Shown: positions 1-12,403, numbered from the stretch's first letter. The stretch is DNA of 64,000 nt from Pseudomonas sp. TMP9 (GCF_037943105.1 NZ_CP149803.1:2956001-3020000), one strand, 5' to 3'. Translations and numbers: made by a program. The notes: generated from the sequence alone by a model not told the origin.

Positions 1-12
1 TTGGTGCGACAT
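1..12 (-). CDS. cysN: CysN, sulfate adenylyltransferase large subunit (first 4 codons only)
   Basis: Only the start codon and three codons (M-S-H-Q) lie in the window; the rest continues beyond base 1 on the minus strand. The ATG sits 13 bases after the cysD stop, with a GGGG-containing stretch just upstream that could bind the ribosome. CysN begins MSHQ in pseudomonads, and cysD is followed by cysN in this family (known). The identification therefore rests mainly on context. Confidence 0.7.
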
Positions 13-25
13 ATTAACCCCTTGC

Positions 26-943
26 TTAGAAATAGCCCTGACGTTTCTTCTCTTCCATCGAGCCGCTGGAGTCATGGTCGATGACGCGGCCTTGGCGCTC
101 AGAGGTTTTGGCCAACAGCATTTCCTGAATAATCTCCGGCAGGCTGGTTGCCGTGGACTCCACCGCACCGGTTAGCGGGTAGCAACCGAGGGTCCGGAAG
201 CGCACCATCTTTTTATGGATGCTGGCTTTTTGCTCAGGGGTAAGGTGCTCGAGGATGCGCTCGTCGTCGATCATGATCAGCGCACCGTTCATCTCGATCA
301 CGTCACGCTCGGCGGCGAAGTACAGCGGAACAATTGGGATGCTTTCTAGGTAGATGTACTGCCAGATATCCAACTCGGTCCAGTTGGACAACGGGAATAC
401 GCGAATCGACTCGCCCTTTTTGACGTTGCCGTTGTAAACATTCCACAGTTCGGGACGCTGATTTTTCGGGTCCCAGCGGTGCTTGCTGTCGCGGAAAGAG
501 TACACGCGCTCTTTAGCCCGCGACTTCTCTTCATCACGACGGGCGCCACCAAAGGCGGCATCAAAGCCGTGATGGTTCAACGCCTGCTTAAGGCCTTCGG
601 TTTTCATCACGTCGGTGTGCTTGGCACTACCGTAGGTGAAGGGGTTCATGTCCTGCGCCACGCCATCGGGGTTGATGTGGGTGATCAGCTCCAGGCCATA
701 CTCGTCGACCATCTGCTTGCGAAAACGATACATCTCCTGAAACTTCCAGCGGGTATCGATGTGCATCACCGGGAACGGTAACTTGCCCGGATAGAAGGCT
801 TTACGCGCCAGGTGCAACATCACTGCGGAGTCTTTACCGATGGAATAGAGCATGACCGGATTGTCGAATTCAGCAGCCACTTCACGAATGATGTGGATAC
901 TTTCCGCCTCAAGCTGCTTCAGATGGGTCAGTTTATCGAGCAT
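26..943 (-). CDS. cysD: Sulfate adenylyltransferase subunit 2 (CysD)
   Basis: A 305-residue small subunit of ATP sulfurylase, which works with the GTPase CysN to make adenosine 5'-phosphosulfate from ATP and sulfate, the first step of assimilatory sulfate reduction in the cytoplasm. The PP-loop appears as SIGKDS at residues 34-39, followed by the conserved helix [11 protein letters not shown]. The C-terminal GRVIDHD...KKRQGYF tail is typical of CysD, and the length is normal. It is the first gene of a cysD-cysN operon whose second gene leaves the window. The 176 bases upstream must hold its promoter, but I see no convincing consensus hexamers there. Confidence 0.97.
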   Translation of the reverse strand: MLDKLTHLKQLEAESIHIIREVAAEFDNPVMLYSIGKDSAVMLHLARKAFYPGKLPFPVMHIDTRWKFQEMYRFRKQMVDEYGLELITHINPDGVAQDMNPFTYGSAKHTDVMKTEGLKQALNHHGFDAAFGGARRDEEKSRAKERVYSFRDSKHRWDPKNQRPELWNVYNGNVKKGESIRVFPLSNWTELDIWQYIYLESIPIVPLYFAAERDVIEMNGALIMIDDERILEHLTPEQKASIHKKMVRFRTLGCYPLTGAVESTATSLPEIIQEMLLAKTSERQGRVIDHDSSGSMEEKKRQGYF

Positions 944-1119
944 GGCTACTCACGATTTCGATGTAGTTGGGCCGGCGGGCCGTGGACGAAGCGGCACTCT
1001 AGCACAGCATCATCGTCTAATCAGGAGCCTGTTTAGATCGAAACGGTCTAGCTTTATACCGACAGGCAAGCCGGTCCCCAGCCACTCAATGGGCGCTTGG
1101 TCAACGCCAAAGCAGGCCG

Positions 1120-1878
1120 TTAGATGGGGTTGGGGCAATCGATAAACACATGCTCAATAGCAAAGCGTCGCGCCAGGTATTCACCCAACGCTTGCACCCC
1201 GTAACGCTCAGTGGCGTGGTGACCGGCGGCGATAAAGCTGATGCCGCTCTCTTGGGCACTGTGGAAGGTCTGCTCAGAGGCCTCCCCTGTCAGATAGAGG
1301 TCAACACCCGCCGCGATCGCTTGATCGATGTAGCCCTGCCCGCCGCCCGTGCACCATCCCACGCGGCGGATCATGCCCTCGCCTGTGATTAACAGTGGCT
1401 CACGACCAAGCACCTGATGCACATGGCGGGCGAAATCCTGTGCCGTCATGGCCTCGGCAAGTGAGCCGACTAAGCCGACAGTGCTTGGATTTTCAGGCTC
1501 CAGCGAGCCTTCTACGGTGATGCCGAGTTGGGCGGCCAGTTGCACGTTATTGCCGACGTCCGCGTGCACATCCAGCGGCAAATGATAGGCCAGCAGGCTC
1601 ATGTCATTAGCCAGCAAGGTATGCAGGCGGCGCCGCTTCATCCCGGTGACACAGGAGTTCTCGCCCTTCCAAAAATAACCGTGGTGCACCAACACCACGT
1701 CAGCACCAGCCTCCACGGCAGCGTCGAGTAGCGCCTGGCTGGCGGTGACCCCACTGACAATACGGCGCACCTGCGGCCGGCCTTCAACCTGCAAGCCGTT
1801 GGGGCAATAATCATTGATGCGCGCGGCGTTGAGGTAGCGATCGGCTTCCTCCACCAAGATCGCTAGGGCGATGGCCAT
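1120..1878 (-). CDS. Nif3-like dinuclear metal center protein
   Basis: A 252-residue member of the Nif3/YbgI family, toroidal hexamers with a two-metal site. YbgI has been proposed as a GTP cyclohydrolase I type 2, but the physiological role is unsettled. Candidate metal ligands are the HH pair at residues 65-66 (VLVHHGYFWKGE), the HLPLDVH motif and the C-terminal GHHATERYG motif. The ATG at 1878 is preferred over a longer reading because AAGGA lies just upstream and homologs begin MA(I/V)AL. It is divergent from algW with a shared intergenic region of 111 bases, as in PAO1 (PA4445/PA4446). Confidence 0.9.
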   Translation of the reverse strand: MAIALAILVEEADRYLNAARINDYCPNGLQVEGRPQVRRIVSGVTASQALLDAAVEAGADVVLVHHGYFWKGENSCVTGMKRRRLHTLLANDMSLLAYHLPLDVHADVGNNVQLAAQLGITVEGSLEPENPSTVGLVGSLAEAMTAQDFARHVHQVLGREPLLITGEGMIRRVGWCTGGGQGYIDQAIAAGVDLYLTGEASEQTFHSAQESGISFIAAGHHATERYGVQALGEYLARRFAIEHVFIDCPNPI

Positions 1879-1932
1879 TAGAGTTTCCTTATCAATAGTT
1901 GCGGGGCGCTGCTTTATTTCCAGGTGCTTCCC

Positions 1933-1938
1933 TATAAT
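1933..1938 (+). promoter_or_regulatory. Candidate -10 box of algW
   Basis: A perfect TATAAT lies 51 bases upstream of the algW start in the divergent nif3/algW gap. At 17-base spacing the upstream hexamer is TGCTTT, a poor -35. The call rests on the -10 box and its position only. Confidence 0.4.
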
Positions 1939-1989
1939 GGCGCACCTTAAGGGGCGCACCTGCCCCCGGCAACCCTCAGGATTGAATCG

Positions 1990-3132
<1,143 letters not shown>

Positions 3133-3179
3133 GTCACGGCATGGATGGCCTGCACACGGCTGCTTAACCTGCACGGCAT

Positions 3180-3207
3180 AAAAAAGCCGGAGCGTTAGAT
3201 CCGCTCC
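3180..3207 (-). terminator. Intrinsic terminator downstream of hisC
   Basis: Read on the minus strand: GGAGCG, a 7-base loop, CGCTCC, then GGCTTTTTT. It lies 20 bases past the hisC stop in the algW/hisC convergent gap, so it ends the murA-hisG-hisD-hisC transcript. Confidence 0.75.
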
Positions 3208-3227
3208 TGCTATTTAAAGCATGCTGC

Positions 3228-4280
3228 TTATAGCCCTGCTAGCGCATCCAACAACGCCTGGTTTTGCTCCGGCGTACCGATGCTGATGCGCAAGAACTGA
3301 GCAATGCGCTGCTGCTTGAAGTGGCGCACGATGACCCCTTGTTCACGCAAGCCGGCAGCCAAGGTCGCGGCATCTTTATCCGGGTGACGGGCAAAAACGA
3401 AGTTCGCCGCTGAAGGCAGCACCTCGAACCCCAGCGTTTGCAATTCAGCCACCATCGCCTCACGGCTGTCGATGACCCGCTGGCAGGTCTGCTCGAAATA
3501 ATCCTTGTCCTCGAATGCCGCCGCCGCGCCGGCAATTGCCATACGGTCCAGGGGGTAGGAGTTGAAGCTATTTTTAATCCGCTCCAGCGCCTCAATTAAG
3601 TCCGGATGACCCACCGCAATACCGACGCGCAAACCGGCCAAGGAGCGTGATTTGGACAATGTCTGGCTGACCAGTAGATTGGGGTACTGGTCCACCAAAC
3701 TGATGGCCGTTTCGCCGCCAAAATCGATATAGGCCTCATCGACCAGCACCACGGTATCCGGGTTGGCTTTAAGCAGGCGCTCAATCGCCTCCAGCCCCTG
3801 CGCGCAGCCCGTCGGAGCATTCGGATTGGGGAAAACGATGCCGCCGTTGGGGCGTACGTAATCCTCTAGGCGAATTTGGAACTGCTCATCCAAGGCAATC
3901 GTTTCAGCGGTAATGCCATACAGGCCGCAATACACCGGGTAGAAGCTGTAACTGATGTCCGGGAACAGCAACGGTTGGCCGTGCTGGAAGAGGCCGTGAA
4001 AGGCGTGTGCTAGCACTTCATCGGAACCATTGCCAAGGAACACCTGATTGGTCTGCACAGCATAAAAGTCAGCCACCGCCTGCTTCAGCCGTTCGCCGTT
4101 TGGGTCCGGGTACAGGCGCAGGTTGTCGTTTAGCTCCGCCTGCATGGCCGCGATTGCTTTGGGCGACGGGCCGTAGGGATTTTCATTGGTGTTGAGCTTA
4201 ACCAGCTTGGCTAATTTGGGCTGCTCGCCCGGCACGTAAGGCACCAGGTTTTTAACGAAGGGGCTCCAGAATTTGCTCAT
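3228..4280 (-). CDS. hisC: Histidinol-phosphate aminotransferase (HisC)
   Basis: A 350-residue class I/II PLP-dependent aminotransferase that converts imidazole acetol phosphate and glutamate to histidinol phosphate. Conserved elements are [12 protein letters not shown] near the N-terminus, FPNPNAPTG at 150-157, DEAYIDF at 181-187 and the PLP lysine Lys210 in [14 protein letters not shown]. It is the last gene of the murA-hisG-hisD-hisC group. A 108-base gap with a hairpin repeat separates it from hisD. Pseudomonads often carry a second hisC elsewhere; this one corresponds to PAO1 hisC1 by context. Confidence 0.96.
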   Translation of the reverse strand: MSKFWSPFVKNLVPYVPGEQPKLAKLVKLNTNENPYGPSPKAIAAMQAELNDNLRLYPDPNGERLKQAVADFYAVQTNQVFLGNGSDEVLAHAFHGLFQHGQPLLFPDISYSFYPVYCGLYGITAETIALDEQFQIRLEDYVRPNGGIVFPNPNAPTGCAQGLEAIERLLKANPDTVVLVDEAYIDFGGETAISLVDQYPNLLVSQTLSKSRSLAGLRVGIAVGHPDLIEALERIKNSFNSYPLDRMAIAGAAAAFEDKDYFEQTCQRVIDSREAMVAELQTLGFEVLPSAANFVFARHPDKDAATLAAGLREQGVIVRHFKQQRIAQFLRISIGTPEQNQALLDALAGL

Positions 4281-4309
4281 CTACCCTTCTCTCCTCGAAT
4301 TCAATTCTT

Positions 4310-4386
4310 GTAGGGTGAACAACGCTTTTTTGTCCACCGACATTACATGCACATCAGGTGGACAAGAACAGCGTTGTCCACCCTAC
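4310..4386. repeat. Imperfect hairpin repeat between hisD and hisC
   Basis: The ends are GTAGGGTG and its near complement CACCCTAC. Internal arms TGTCCACC (4331-4338) and GGTGGACA (4357-4364) pair exactly, and ACAACGC pairs with GCGTTGT. The element fills most of the hisD-hisC gap and looks like the dispersed GTAGGGTGGA-type intergenic palindromes of pseudomonads. It could form an RNA hairpin within the his transcript. Confidence 0.7.
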
Positions 4387-4388
4387 GC

Positions 4389-5699
4389 TCAACCCTTGAT
4401 GCGGTATTCAGCGCTGCGGGCGTGGGCGGTCAGCGACTCGCCACGGGCCAGCACGCTGGCAACTTTGCCTAACTCAGACGCACCTTCTGCCGAACAATGG
4501 ATGATCGACGAGCGCTTCTGGAAGTCGTACACCCCGAGCGGTGAGGAATAACGCGCGGTACCCGAAGTGGGCAGCACGTGGTTAGGGCCTGCGCAGTAAT
4601 CACCCAAGGCTTCGGCGGTGAAGCGACCCATAAAGATCGCGCCGGCGTGGCGGATCAACGGCAAGTATTGCTCTGGGTTTTCTACCGACAGCTCCAAGTG
4701 TTCCGGCGCGATACGGTTGGCCACCTCAATGGCTTGAGCCATGTCGGCGACCTGGATCAACGCGCCACGGCCTTCAAGAGAGGTGCGCGCAATGCTTTCG
4801 CGCTCCAGAGTCGGCAGCAGCTTGGCAATGCTTTGCGCGACGCGATCAAGGAACGCAGCATCCGGGCTGACCAGAATCGACTGCGCGTCTTCGTCGTGCT
4901 CGGCTTGGGAGAACAGGTCCATGGCGATCCAGTCCGGGTCGGTCTGACCGTCACACACCACCAGAATCTCCGAAGGGCCGGCGATCATGTCGATGCCGAC
5001 CTTGCCGAACACGTGGCGCTTGGCGGTGGCGACATAGATATTGCCGGGGCCGACAATTTTATCCACTGGCGGCACACTTTCGGTGCCATAGGCCAGTGCA
5101 GCCACGGCTTGCGCCCCACCAATGGTAAACACCCGGTCGACGCCGGCGATGCAGGCGGCGGCCAACACCAATTCATTAATCTCGCCACGGGGCGTCGGCA
5201 CCACCATCACCACTTCCGGCACGCCCGCCACCTTGGCCGGGATGGCATTCATCAGCACCGACGAGGGATACGAAGCCTTACCGCCCGGCACATAGAGGCC
5301 GGCACGGTCCAGCGGGGTAATTTTCTGTCCCAGCACGGTGCCGTCGGCCTCGGTATAGCTCCAAGACTCTTGCTTTTGCCGCTCGTGATAAACGCGCACC
5401 CGCTCAGCCGCCACTTCTAAGGCCTGGCGCTGCTCAGGAGTGATACGGGTCAGAGCCAGCTCTAAGCGCTCGCGCGGCAGAATCAAATCAGCCATCGACG
5501 CGACGTCTAACCCATCAAACTGCTTAGTGAACTCGACCAGCGCCGCATCGCCACGCTCACGCACAGCCTTGATGATCTCCAGCACGCGATGGTTGACCGC
5601 ATCGTCCGAGACACTTTCCCAGCTCAGCAGGTGATCCAGATGCTGGGCAAAATCCTGGTCAGCGGCGTTGAGTCGGCGGATGGCGATAGCAGCGGTCAT
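4389..5699 (-). CDS. hisD: Histidinol dehydrogenase (HisD)
   Basis: A 436-residue zinc enzyme that oxidises L-histidinol to L-histidine in two NAD-dependent steps, the end of histidine synthesis. Signature stretches are [54 protein letters not shown] and [15 protein letters not shown]. The C-terminal half has the catalytic IAPEHLE segment and [20 protein letters not shown]. Length is normal for the family. It lies between hisG and hisC. The 169-base gap to hisG is larger than usual within an operon and holds a short CCGCC/GGCGG hairpin near 5830. Confidence 0.97.
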   Translation of the reverse strand: MTAAIAIRRLNAADQDFAQHLDHLLSWESVSDDAVNHRVLEIIKAVRERGDAALVEFTKQFDGLDVASMADLILPRERLELALTRITPEQRQALEVAAERVRVYHERQKQESWSYTEADGTVLGQKITPLDRAGLYVPGGKASYPSSVLMNAIPAKVAGVPEVVMVVPTPRGEINELVLAAACIAGVDRVFTIGGAQAVAALAYGTESVPPVDKIVGPGNIYVATAKRHVFGKVGIDMIAGPSEILVVCDGQTDPDWIAMDLFSQAEHDEDAQSILVSPDAAFLDRVAQSIAKLLPTLERESIARTSLEGRGALIQVADMAQAIEVANRIAPEHLELSVENPEQYLPLIRHAGAIFMGRFTAEALGDYCAGPNHVLPTSGTARYSSPLGVYDFQKRSSIIHCSAEGASELGKVASVLARGESLTAHARSAEYRIKG

Positions 5700-5868
5700 A
5701 GCGGGCCTCTTAAATTGGCAAATGCTCGGGCGTGGTTAGGCTACCAAGCCCACCGCATGGACGCCCGAGAAAATTGGCTATGACGCGGATAGGCAACCGA
5801 AAAATGCTCCTGCAGGCTCGGTCTTTCCGCCATCCTTGGCGGCTACGCGGCGAAATGCCGCACGGGTA

Positions 5869-6504
5869 TTAGCGGGGGTGTCGCGCTTCGACCGCATCAC
5901 GCAAGGTGTCGATCAGCATCTGGATGCGCGCATGCTGCATCTTCATTGAGGCCTTGTTGACCACCAACCGCGAGCTGATCGTGGCGATCAGCTCCTGAGC
6001 TTCTAGACCATTGGCACGCAGGGTGTTGCCGGTGTCGACCACGTCAATAATCTTATCCGCCAACCCCACCAACGGCGCCAACTCCATCGAGCCATAGAGC
6101 TTGATGATGTCAACCTGACGACCTTGTTCAGCGTAATAGCGCTTGGCCACGTTGACGAATTTAGTCGCCACCCGCAGCCGGCCTTTTGGCTCGGGCGCGC
6201 CAACAGCACCAGCCGTCATTAGCTTGCACTGAGCAATACGCAGGTCCAGCGGCTCGTATAAGCCTTGGCCACCGTATTCCATCAGCACATCTTTGCCGGC
6301 GACGCCGAGGTCCGCCGCGCCATGCTCGACATAAGTCGGCACATCGGTCGCGCGCACGATCAGCAAGCGCACGTACTCCAGGGTGGTCGGGATAATCAGC
6401 TTGCGGCTTTTGTCCGGGTCTTCTGTCGGCACAATACCCGCTGCAGCCAGCAGCGGCAGGGTGTCATCAAGAATCCGGCCTTTGGACAGGGCAATAGTCA
6501 GCAT
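5869..6504 (-). CDS. hisG: ATP phosphoribosyltransferase, short form (HisG)
   Basis: A 211-residue catalytic subunit that joins ATP and PRPP, the first committed step of histidine synthesis. It begins [19 protein letters not shown] and contains [12 protein letters not shown] and the PRPP-binding [16 protein letters not shown] region. It lacks the C-terminal regulatory domain, so it is the short form that needs HisZ, which is not in this window. The start at 6504 is chosen because it lies 4 bases after the murA stop and matches family N-termini. A longer reading would run into murA. It is co-transcribed with murA by position. Confidence 0.95.
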   Translation of the reverse strand: MLTIALSKGRILDDTLPLLAAAGIVPTEDPDKSRKLIIPTTLEYVRLLIVRATDVPTYVEHGAADLGVAGKDVLMEYGGQGLYEPLDLRIAQCKLMTAGAVGAPEPKGRLRVATKFVNVAKRYYAEQGRQVDIIKLYGSMELAPLVGLADKIIDVVDTGNTLRANGLEAQELIATISSRLVVNKASMKMQHARIQMLIDTLRDAVEARHPR

Positions 6505-6508
6505 GATC

Positions 6509-7786
<1,278 letters not shown>

Positions 7787-8026
7787 TTAGGAGCGCGCGG
7801 CCCAATCGGCACGGCTAAAGAATTTCATACTCACGGCGTGAATGCTGCCATCAGCAATCCAGGCGTTGAGGTGAGCGTAGACCTGCTGCTGACGCTTGAC
7901 GGGGCCTAGGGCGGCCAACTCGTCACTGATCAGGTTCAGCTGAAAGTTGCAGCCTTCGCCTTCCACTTCCACTTGGGTATCCGGCAATTTAGCCTCAAGG
8001 AGACTCTTTACTTCAAAGGCCTGCAT
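7787..8026 (-). CDS. BolA-family protein (IbaG/YrbA type)
   Basis: A 79-residue BolA-like protein starting MQAFEVKSLLEAK. BolA-family proteins pair with monothiol glutaredoxins around [2Fe-2S] clusters; IbaG is linked to acid resistance and envelope integrity in other species (known). Conserved parts are VEVEGEGCNFQLNLIS and the C-terminal PVKRQQQVYAHLNAWI and IHAVSMKFFSRADW. The ATG at 8026 follows GAGG at proper spacing. A TTG two codons earlier is less likely. It precedes murA, as yrbA precedes murA in many gammaproteobacteria. Confidence 0.92.
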   Translation of the reverse strand: MQAFEVKSLLEAKLPDTQVEVEGEGCNFQLNLISDELAALGPVKRQQQVYAHLNAWIADGSIHAVSMKFFSRADWAARS

Positions 8027-8157
8027 GCTCAACCTCGATCAATGCATCAATTAACGACAGCGGAGCAGACGCTCGCGGGTCGAGCATCATACAAAAAAGC
8101 CTCCCGCCTGCGAACCCCGCATTCTTCTCGGGCGAGTGCAAGGGTGGCCGCAGGTAC

Positions 8158-8466
8158 TCAAGATTGCAGCGGGAGAATTTCCAGCAACCCACAAACCTCG
8201 GCAATTTGATGCATGTCTTCGGGCAGGTTGCGCACGCTTAAGGTTTTATCCACCGCAATGGCGTCACGCATAAAAGCCAACAGCAGAGCAATGCCGACAC
8301 TGCTGGATTTCTCCACAGCAGTGCAATCAAGCACGCAGCCTGTCGCGGCACTGGCCTTGAGCAGGCGTGCGCCTTGCTCACGCAACGCCGGCGCGCTGAC
8401 ATAATCCAGCACGCCAACCAAATTAAAGATGCCGGGCGTAACCTCGCTGATGCTTGCTTGACTCAC
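8158..8466 (-). CDS. mlaB: MlaB, STAS-domain component of the Mla transporter
   Basis: A 102-residue STAS-domain protein that binds the ATPase MlaF on the cytoplasmic side of the MlaFEDB complex. The central LDCTAVEKSSSVGIALLLAFM segment is the STAS core with its serine loop. Its start overlaps the mlaC stop by four bases, indicating translational coupling. It is the last gene of mlaFEDCB. The 131 bases between its stop and the BolA-family gene may hold the promoter for the bolA-murA-his group. Confidence 0.9.
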   Translation of the reverse strand: MSQASISEVTPGIFNLVGVLDYVSAPALREQGARLLKASAATGCVLDCTAVEKSSSVGIALLLAFMRDAIAVDKTLSVRNLPEDMHQIAEVCGLLEILPLQS

Positions 8467-9095
8467 GTCGCATCCGTCCCTTGGCGAGTTTTGGCGACCG
8501 TTTCGGTCCAGCTATCGATGACCTTATCCAGATCATTGCGATTGTTCTGCATGGACTGGGAGAACTGGTCACGGAATAATTTGCCGACGTTGATGCCGTT
8601 GATCACTACGTTACGCATCTTCCAAGTGCCCTCTTGATTGACCATGGTGTAGGACAGCGGATAGATGGTGCCGTTACCGTCTTTAATCTCCATGTTCACC
8701 GAGGTGCGCTGCGCGTCCTGCTGACCGCTGACCGGCAACACGCGAATGTCTTGGTTGTTGTATTCGAGCAATGCATTGCCATAAAACTGCATCAAGCTGC
8801 GCTTAAAGTTTTCCTGGAAACGCTGCATTTGCTCAGGCGACGCTTGGCGCGAATAGCGCACGGTCATCACGCCACGGGAAATCCCATCGACATCCACTAC
8901 CGGGCCAAGAATACTGTTCAGTGCGTCGTAAAACGCACTCGGATCAGTGCGGTATTGCTCTTTGTTAGTTTTGAGGTCAGCCAGCAGCGTGCTGGTGGTC
9001 TGCTGCACCACCTCATGGGCAGCGGGAGCCGCCTGCAGCGAACACGATAGGACAGCCAAACAAACAAAAAGACCATTACGTAGTGCGTTGAACAT
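8463..9095 (-). CDS. mlaC: MlaC, periplasmic phospholipid carrier
   Basis: A 210-residue periplasmic protein that ferries phospholipids between the outer-membrane MlaA-porin complex and the inner-membrane MlaFEDB. It starts MFNALRNGLFVCLAVLSCSLQAAPA with a clear Sec signal peptide cleaved around the QAA-PA region. Conserved MlaC stretches are YRTDPSAFYDALNSIL, ISRGVMTVRYSRQASPEQMQRF and KMRNVVINGINVGKLFRDQFSQ. The start at 9095 is used because the signal peptide begins there; a longer reading adds a non-signal extension. It lies 16 bases after mlaD. Confidence 0.95.
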   Translation of the reverse strand: MFNALRNGLFVCLAVLSCSLQAAPAAHEVVQQTTSTLLADLKTNKEQYRTDPSAFYDALNSILGPVVDVDGISRGVMTVRYSRQASPEQMQRFQENFKRSLMQFYGNALLEYNNQDIRVLPVSGQQDAQRTSVNMEIKDGNGTIYPLSYTMVNQEGTWKMRNVVINGINVGKLFRDQFSQSMQNNRNDLDKVIDSWTETVAKTRQGTDAT

Positions 9096-9111
9096 CTTCA
9101 GTGCCTCTATT

Positions 9112-9582
9112 TTAATTAGCTTGGTCTTTGTTAACCGAATTGAGCAAGAACTTGCCAATCAAGTCTTCCAATACCAACGATGACTGCGTGTCAAAGATGG
9201 TGCCGCCATCACTCAGCACCTCTTCTTCCCCCCCCACGCTAATGCCAATGTACTTCTCGCCCAATAAACCCGCGGTAAGAATTGAGGCGGTGGAGTCTGC
9301 TGGCAGATTATTCACGGCATCATCCACCTGCATGGTGACCCGCCCCATGTAGCTGTTACGGTCTAGGTCGATGGCGGTGACTTTACCGATCGTCACACCC
9401 GCCATGGTCACTTTCGATCTGACCGTTAAACCGGCAATGTTCTCAAAGTGCGCGTACACCTTGTACGTATCGTCGTTACTGCCCACGGTCAAACCACTGA
9501 CGCGCAAGGCCAACAGCAAAAAGGCCAGAAGCCCAGCCAACAGGAATAAGCCGACACCAATTTCCAGCGTGCGGTTCTGCAT
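9112..9582 (-). CDS. mlaD: MlaD, MCE-domain substrate-binding protein
   Basis: A 156-residue inner-membrane protein with one N-terminal membrane helix (about 7-27) and a single MCE domain (about 38-118, YKVYAHFENIAGLTVRSKVTMAGVTIG...). MlaD forms a hexameric ring that passes phospholipids between MlaC and MlaE (known for E. coli). Its start codon shares one base with the mlaE stop, so the two are translationally coupled. Length is slightly shorter than the E. coli protein at the C-terminus, which is usual in pseudomonads. Confidence 0.95.
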   Translation of the reverse strand: MQNRTLEIGVGLFLLAGLLAFLLLALRVSGLTVGSNDDTYKVYAHFENIAGLTVRSKVTMAGVTIGKVTAIDLDRNSYMGRVTMQVDDAVNNLPADSTASILTAGLLGEKYIGISVGGEEEVLSDGGTIFDTQSSLVLEDLIGKFLLNSVNKDQAN

Positions 9583-10379
9583 TAGAAATCTCCAAACATC
9601 AAAGCGGTCAGAATAAAGTCCAGCCCCAATACGGCAAGTGAGGCGTACACCACGGTTTTGGTGGTGGCACGACTAATCCCTTCCGACGTCGGCTCACAGT
9701 CATACCCTTGAAACACAGCGATCCAGGTCACAACAAACGCAAAGACCACGCTCTTGATTACCCCATTGAGCACATCTTCACGAAACGAAACACTGCTTTG
9801 CATATTGGCCCAGAACGAGCCCTCGTAAACGCCTAACCAATCGATGGCGACCATCGCGCCACCCCAAATACCGACCACGCTGAAGATCATTGCCAGCAGC
9901 GGCATGGAGATAAAGCCCGCCCACAAACGAGGTGCAATGATGTATTTCAGCGGATCAACACCAATCATCGCCAAACTCGACAGCTGCTCGGTGGATTTCA
10001 TATTGCCAATTTCCGCGGTCAGCGCCGATCCGGCACGCCCAGCGAACAACAACGCAGTCACCACCGGGCCTAACTCGCGCAGCAACGTCAGGGCTACCAT
10101 CTGCCCCACCGCCTGCTCTGAACCGTATTGGGCCAAGATGCTAAAACCCTGCAGCGACAGCACCATGCCGATAAACAGGCCAGACACAACAATGATCGCC
10201 AGGGACATAACCCCAACTGAGTACAGTTGTTTGAGTAGCAGCTGAAAGCTGTGGCCGGTCGAGCCACGACCAAACAGGGCGCGCAGTAGAAACAACACCG
10301 AGCGACCCAATGTTTCTACCAGATCGATACCGGCCACCCCAAACAGGCGCACCCGTTCGAGCACAGATGTCTTGCGCAT
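9582..10379 (-). CDS. mlaE: MlaE, permease of the Mla transporter
   Basis: A 265-residue MlaE-family permease with five to six hydrophobic segments. Recognisable motifs are [32 protein letters not shown] and [18 protein letters not shown], followed by [20 protein letters not shown]. It is the transmembrane core of MlaFEDB, which maintains outer-membrane lipid asymmetry. The start overlaps the mlaF stop by one base and the stop overlaps mlaD by one base, so translation of the three genes is probably linked. Confidence 0.96.
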   Translation of the reverse strand: MRKTSVLERVRLFGVAGIDLVETLGRSVLFLLRALFGRGSTGHSFQLLLKQLYSVGVMSLAIIVVSGLFIGMVLSLQGFSILAQYGSEQAVGQMVALTLLRELGPVVTALLFAGRAGSALTAEIGNMKSTEQLSSLAMIGVDPLKYIIAPRLWAGFISMPLLAMIFSVVGIWGGAMVAIDWLGVYEGSFWANMQSSVSFREDVLNGVIKSVVFAFVVTWIAVFQGYDCEPTSEGISRATTKTVVYASLAVLGLDFILTALMFGDF

Positions 10380-11188
10380 CAGCGCCCTCCCAGCAGATCG
10401 TCGCGGTAATTAGCCGCAGGAAAATGGAACGGCACCGGCCCATCAGGGATGCCCTGCATGAATTGACGCACGCGCGGATCTTGCGAGGCTTTTAACTCGG
10501 CCGGCGTACCCCAGCCCAATACCTGGGTGTCACCAACGATATAGATGTAGTCGGCGATGCTCGCGGTTTCCGCCAAGTCATGGGATACCACAATGCTGGT
10601 GATCCCCAGCGCATCGCTGAGCAGACGAATCAAACGCACCAAAACACCCATAGCAATGGGGTCCTGACCCACAAAAGGCTCGTCGTACATCAATATTTGC
10701 GGGTCTAGGGCAATTGCCCTCGCCAATGCCACACGCCGCTTCATGCCGCCCGAAAGCTCGTCTGGCATCAAATCTAAAGCCCCGCGCAGGCCGACGGCTT
10801 GCAATTTCATCAGGACGATATCGCGAATCATCTCTTCCGGCAGCTTGGTGTGCACGCGCAGCGGGAAAGCAACGTTCTCAAATACATCTAGGTCCGTAAA
10901 TAGCGCGCCACTTTGGAACAGCACGCCCATCTGCTTACGCATGTCGAACAGCTCACTGCGCGACAGGCTTGGCAGGTTCACATCATTAACCCAGACCTCG
11001 CCCTGACTGGGCTTGAGCTCAGCGGCAATCAAACGCAGCAGCGTGGTTTTGCCACAGCCAGACGGCCCCATAATGCCGGTGACCTTGCCACGCATGATGC
11101 TGATATCGATGTTCTTAAAAATATCCCGCTCACCGCGCTTAAAACTCAGCTTTTTAAGCTCGACTGCATAAGGGTTCTCGGCGCTCAT
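10379..11188 (-). CDS. mlaF: MlaF, ATPase of the Mla transporter
   Basis: A 269-residue ABC ATPase powering the Mla phospholipid transporter. Walker A GPSGCGKT is at 41-48, the signature LSGGM at 145-149 and Walker B ILMYDE near 165-170, with the H-loop in VVSHD. The ATG at 11188 is chosen because AAGGAG precedes it and homologs begin MSAxNxY. A longer reading adds 54 residues unlike any ABC ATPase. First gene of the mlaFEDCB operon, divergent from kdsD with 240 bases between them. Confidence 0.96.
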   Translation of the reverse strand: MSAENPYAVELKKLSFKRGERDIFKNIDISIMRGKVTGIMGPSGCGKTTLLRLIAAELKPSQGEVWVNDVNLPSLSRSELFDMRKQMGVLFQSGALFTDLDVFENVAFPLRVHTKLPEEMIRDIVLMKLQAVGLRGALDLMPDELSGGMKRRVALARAIALDPQILMYDEPFVGQDPIAMGVLVRLIRLLSDALGITSIVVSHDLAETASIADYIYIVGDTQVLGWGTPAELKASQDPRVRQFMQGIPDGPVPFHFPAANYRDDLLGGR

Positions 11189-11391
11189 CTGGACTCCTTG
11201 CTCAACGCTTGCCTGACTGACGCACCACCCTGGACAAAGGGCACTACGGGTCGTCGAGCGTACCGAAAATGGGTGCGAACTATAGCACCGCGACAATCCC
11301 CACCCAAGATTGATCATGTTGCCAGAGATAAACACTTCACAACGCCACACCCGCCGTTGCTGGAAAGGCTGGGCAGGCGCACCTTTACCGT

Positions 11392-11397
11392 TATAAT
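11392..11397 (+). promoter_or_regulatory. Candidate -10 box of the kdsD-lptB operon
   Basis: A perfect TATAAT lies 31 bases before the kdsD start codon. The hexamer at 17-base spacing (CTGGGC) is a poor -35, so either an activator is needed or the call is wrong. I did not find a clear mlaF promoter in the same gap. Confidence 0.4.
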
Positions 11398-11428
11398 CGG
11401 TCGCTTAGCCGCACAACGCAGAGAAGTC

Positions 11429-12403
11429 ATGAGCCAGTCAACTGATCTGATCCAGTCAGCACAGCGCACCATTCGCCTAGAACTCGAAGCGATCGAGGAC
11501 CTGCTGCAACGTATCAACGGTGATTTTGTGCAGGCTTGCGAGTTGATCCTCGCCAGCAAAGGCCGTGTTGTGGTGGTCGGCATGGGTAAATCCGGCCACG
11601 TCGGCAATAAAATCGCGGCAACCTTGGCCAGTACCGGAACAACCGCCTTCTTCGTGCATCCCGCCGAAGCCAGCCACGGCGACATGGGCATGATTACCCG
11701 CGACGACGTGGTATTAGCCCTGTCCAACTCCGGCTCCACCGCAGAAATCATTACCCTGCTGCCGCTGATCAAGCGCCTCGGCATTACCCTGATCAGCCTG
11801 ACCGGCAACCCGGAGTCGCCGCTGGCCAAAGCGGCAGACGTGAATCTGGACGCGCGCGTAGCCCAAGAAGCCTGCCCGCTGAATCTGGCGCCAACCTCGT
11901 CCACCACGGTTTCCCTGGTGCTGGGGGACGCCTTGGCTATTGCGTTGCTGGAAGCGCGCGGCTTCACCGCTGAAGACTTCGCCTTCTCCCATCCCGGTGG
12001 CGCCCTGGGCCGACGCTTGCTGCTGAAGGTGGAACACGTCATGCACGCCGGCGCCAGCTTGCCACGTGTCAAGCGTGGCACGTCGCTGCGCGACGCGCTG
12101 CTGGAGATGACCCAAAAAGGCCTGGGCATGACCGTGGTGACCGAGGACGACGGCCGCTTGGCTGGCGTTTTCACCGACGGCGACTTACGCCGCACCCTGG
12201 ATCGGAGCATCGATGTACGCCAGACCATCATTGATGACGTCATGACCGTTCAGGGCAAGACCGCCCGCGCGGAAATGCTCGCGGCTGAGGCCTTAAAAAT
12301 CATGGAAGACCACAAAATCAGCTCATTGGTGGTGATCGACGACAACCACCAGGCGGTCGGTGCATTAAATATGCATGACCTGCTGCGCGCCGGAGTGATG
12401 TGA
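11429..12403 (+). CDS. kdsD: Arabinose-5-phosphate isomerase (KdsD)
   Basis: A 324-residue isomerase that turns ribulose 5-phosphate into arabinose 5-phosphate, the first step to Kdo for the LPS core. The SIS domain occupies about 40-175 (VVGMGKSGHVGNKIAATLASTGT, LSNSGSTAEIITLLP), followed by two CBS domains to the C-terminus (MTQKGLGMTVVTEDDGRLAGVFTDGDLRR and MEDHKISSLVVIDDNHQAVG). The ATG at 11429 is preferred to upstream in-frame starts, since the SIS family begins near MSQSTDLIQSAQRTIRLE. Its stop overlaps the kdsC start (TGATG). Confidence 0.96.
   Translation: MSQSTDLIQSAQRTIRLELEAIEDLLQRINGDFVQACELILASKGRVVVVGMGKSGHVGNKIAATLASTGTTAFFVHPAEASHGDMGMITRDDVVLALSNSGSTAEIITLLPLIKRLGITLISLTGNPESPLAKAADVNLDARVAQEACPLNLAPTSSTTVSLVLGDALAIALLEARGFTAEDFAFSHPGGALGRRLLLKVEHVMHAGASLPRVKRGTSLRDALLEMTQKGLGMTVVTEDDGRLAGVFTDGDLRRTLDRSIDVRQTIIDDVMTVQGKTARAEMLAAEALKIMEDHKISSLVVIDDNHQAVGALNMHDLLRAGVM

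Noticed and set aside
11314..12243. A 309-codon minus-strand frame opposite kdsD
   Set aside because: Shadow of the conserved kdsD coding sequence; Ser/Arg-rich composition with no domain.
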